In this document: piece by piece, positions 4,558-6,060 of the stretch
How positions within the stretch are numbered: the stretch's first letter is position 1
Layout: the number at the start of each line of letters is the position of its first letter
DNA from: Lactobacillaceae bacterium UBA5807
Lineage (GTDB): Bacteria > Bacillota > Bacilli > Lactobacillales > Lactobacillaceae
Assembly: GCA_002418005.1 (NCBI GenBank)
Contig: DIDF01000052.1
Location: 1 to 6,060 of the forward strand
Length of the DNA stretch: 6,060 bases
Reading direction: 5' to 3'
The notes under the pieces: generated by a model
Told to the model about the DNA's origin: nothing
What the model saw: only the letters and a program-made list of their open reading frames with translations
Database searches by the model: none
Made by a program: the position numbers and the translations under genes

Positions 4558-5814
4558 ATGAATATTCTGGAAGATTTAAAGTGGCGTGGCGCAATTAATC
4601 AGGAAACCGACCATGATGGCATGAACGAACTGGTTAATTCCAAGTCAGTGGGAATTTATGTTGGAATTGATACTACTGGTGACAGTATGCACGTTGGCCA
4701 TTTAATTCCATTTATGATCTTGAAGAGATTTCAGCTTCATGGACATCATCCAGTAATTGTTATTGGAGCAGCAACCGGTTCTATTGGTGATCCAAGTGGT
4801 AAAAAATCAGAACGTAAACTCCTTGATATGAAAACTATTAGAAAATATGAGGAGAAATTGACCGCACAAATCGAAAAATTGTTTGGCCAAGATGGCTCAT
4901 TTGAAATTGTTGATAATTATACCTGGCTCTCTCAATTAAGTCTGTTAGATTTTCTTCGGGATTATGGAAAACTATTTAATGTTAATACCATGCTTAACAA
5001 GGAAATTGTTGCTAGTCGGCTAGAAGTTGGAATTTCTTATACTGAATTCACCTACCAGATTCTGCAGTCAATTGATTTTCTTCATTTATACCGTCATAAC
5101 GATGTCCAAATTCAATTAGGCGGTGCCGATCAATGGGGAAACATCACTTCTGGAATTGGTTTGATTAGAAAGGTTGAAGGACCTGATGCAAAGGCTTATG
5201 GTTTGACTATTCCTTTAATGCTTAAAGCTGATGGGACCAAATTTGGTAAAACTGCTGGTGGTGCTGTTTGGTTGGATCCTAAAAAGACTTCGCCATATGA
5301 GTTTTACCAATTCTGGATTAATCAGGATGATCGTGACGTGGTTCGTTATCTCAAATATTTTACTTTTTTAAGTGAAGATGAAATCAATCAGCTCGCTGAA
5401 AAGGTAAAGACTCACCCAGAAAAGCGTGAAGCTCAAAGAAGGCTTGCACAAGAGGTTACTAAATTTGTTCATGGTGAGGATGCCGTTAAACAAGCTGAGA
5501 GAATCTCCAAAGCGTTATTTTCAGGTGATGTTGCTGATTTAACTTCTGAAGAAATTGAACAAGGTTTCAAGAATATGCCTTCTGTTGAAGTTCCGAGTGA
5601 AAATAAAAATATTGTTGAGTGGCTGGTTGATGTAACTAAATTTGAATCATCTAGGCGTCAGGCTCGTGAGGATATCAAAAATGGCGCCATTCATATTAAT
5701 GGCGAAAAGATCCAAGATATTGATTATACGATTGATCCTTCACAAAAATTTGATGGTAAGTTTGTCATTGTTCGTCGAGGCAAGAAGAAATATTTCCTTG
5801 CTAGAGTAAAGTAA
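4558..5814 (+). CDS. tyrS: Tyrosyl-tRNA synthetase
   Basis: This 418-residue cytoplasmic class I aminoacyl-tRNA synthetase charges tRNA-Tyr with tyrosine using ATP. The length matches bacterial TyrS. The Rossmann catalytic domain begins with YVGIDTTGDSMHVGHL (34-49), whose HVGH (45-48) is the HIGH signature. GATGSIGDPSGK follows. The tyrosine-pocket motif GGADQWGN is at 188-195 and the KMSKS-type loop is KFGKT at 228-232. A C-terminal S4 RNA-binding domain fills about 350-415 (SSRRQAREDIKNGAIHINGE) and the protein ends KKYFLARVK. The common DPT before the HIGH region is DTT here, a mild change. The start at 4558 gives the canonical N-terminus. The frame stays open upstream to about 4474 but there it is riboswitch. 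The gene is transcribed alone between its T-box and a strong terminator. Confidence 0.97.
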   Translation: MNILEDLKWRGAINQETDHDGMNELVNSKSVGIYVGIDTTGDSMHVGHLIPFMILKRFQLHGHHPVIVIGAATGSIGDPSGKKSERKLLDMKTIRKYEEKLTAQIEKLFGQDGSFEIVDNYTWLSQLSLLDFLRDYGKLFNVNTMLNKEIVASRLEVGISYTEFTYQILQSIDFLHLYRHNDVQIQLGGADQWGNITSGIGLIRKVEGPDAKAYGLTIPLMLKADGTKFGKTAGGAVWLDPKKTSPYEFYQFWINQDDRDVVRYLKYFTFLSEDEINQLAEKVKTHPEKREAQRRLAQEVTKFVHGEDAVKQAERISKALFSGDVADLTSEEIEQGFKNMPSVEVPSENKNIVEWLVDVTKFESSRRQAREDIKNGAIHINGEKIQDIDYTIDPSQKFDGKFVIVRRGKKKYFLARVK

Positions 5815-5826
5815 CATATTAGTTTT

Positions 5827-5868
5827 AAGACTTAAGGGCTGAAAGTCCTTAAGTCTTTTTCTTTTTTT
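5827..5868 (+). terminator. Rho-independent terminator after tyrS
   Basis: AAGACTTAAGG (5827-5837) and CCTTAAGTCTT (5847-5857) form a perfect 11-pair stem with a 9-base loop. A T-rich tail follows (TTTTT, C, TTTTTTT to 5868). It starts 12 bases after the tyrS stop. Confidence 0.93.
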
Positions 5869-5869
5869 G

Positions 5870-5898
5870 TTGACAGTGGTTTAAATTAAAGGTAAGAT
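5870..5898 (+). promoter_or_regulatory. Upstream tandem promoter of a probable rRNA operon
   Basis: TTGACA at 5870-5875 is followed after 17 bases by TAAGAT at 5893-5898. It begins directly at the end of the tyrS terminator tail, whose T-rich run could also act as an UP-like element. It shares TTGTTGACAGT with the second promoter. Confidence 0.55.
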
Positions 5899-5955
5899 AT
5901 TTCTTGCGGCTTTTGTTTCTGTTAAGTTTGTTTTGAAAGCGAATTTTAAAACTTG

Positions 5956-5984
5956 TTGACAGTTCATTGCCCTCATGATATTAT
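5956..5984 (+). promoter_or_regulatory. Main promoter of a probable rRNA operon
   Basis: TTGACA at 5956-5961 and TATTAT at 5979-5984 are separated by 17 bases. An AT-rich stretch (5941-5955) precedes them, as expected for a strong rRNA promoter. A third TATAAT at 6029-6034 has only ATGACA at 6009-6014 as -35, 14 bases away, so it may be chance or a weak third promoter. Confidence 0.75.
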
Positions 5985-6043
5985 TAAATAGTTGCGAACA
6001 GCCGTGATATGACAAGATTTGCGACAAGTATAATTTAATAGTA

Positions 6044-6060
6044 GACCTTTGAAAACTGAA
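6044..6060 (+). promoter_or_regulatory. boxA-like rRNA leader at the window edge
   Basis: The last bases, GACCTTTGAAAACTGAA, resemble the CTTTGAAAACT boxA-type antitermination sequence found before 16S rRNA, and in rRNA spacers, of Bacillus and lactobacilli. With the tandem strong promoters just upstream, the next gene is probably 16S rRNA. The gene itself is outside the window. Confidence 0.65.

Noticed and set aside
1..6060. CRISPR array, toxin-antitoxin pair, phage or defence genes
   Set aside because: No regularly spaced repeats and no recognisable proteins of these kinds were seen on either strand.

Overview
The window looks like chromosome from a low-GC Gram-positive bacterium of the lactic acid type, most likely Lactobacillaceae. 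The signs are AT-rich genes with strong AGGAGG-like ribosome binding sites, a tRNA-Tyr-sensing T-box leader in front of tyrS, an IS982-like transposase remnant, and a rightmost sequence that reads like a lactobacillus 16S rRNA leader (CTTTGAAAACTGAA). The species cannot be fixed from the sequence alone.

Layout. Positions 1-385 hold the decayed 3' part of an IS982-like transposase. Next, on the minus strand, is a small two-helix membrane protein gene of unknown function (409-612). A 303-base non-coding stretch (613-915) separates it from a plus-strand three-gene cluster: a zinc-dependent medium-chain dehydrogenase (916-1917), a multi-pass membrane protein of YczE/YyaS-like character (1935-2675) and a VOC/glyoxalase-fold protein (2699-3088). 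The gaps are 17 and 23 bases, each later gene has its own ribosome binding site, and no internal terminator is visible, so this is probably one operon. A convergent LacI-family regulator (3158-4153, minus) closes the cluster, and the two units share one bidirectional terminator (3114-3161).

Upstream of the regulator is a compact divergent promoter region (4233-4305). To its right is tyrS (4558-5814), controlled by a readable T-box: UAC specifier at 4398-4400, UGGU acceptor-binding bulge at 4490-4493, and a terminator at 4509-4537. After the tyrS terminator (5827-5868) come tandem TTGACA promoters and a boxA-like leader. The window therefore appears to end just before an rRNA operon.

How it fits together. 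The dehydrogenase, membrane protein and VOC enzyme look like a small catabolic or detoxification module controlled by the adjacent LacI-type repressor. A 13-base motif matching at 11 positions lies in front of both the dehydrogenase and the regulator, and is a candidate operator. The substrate cannot be deduced. The right half is housekeeping translation: tyrosyl-tRNA supply followed by rRNA. I see no CRISPR array, phage genes or clear defence system. The least characterised content is the dehydrogenase/membrane/VOC/LacI module and the small membrane protein.
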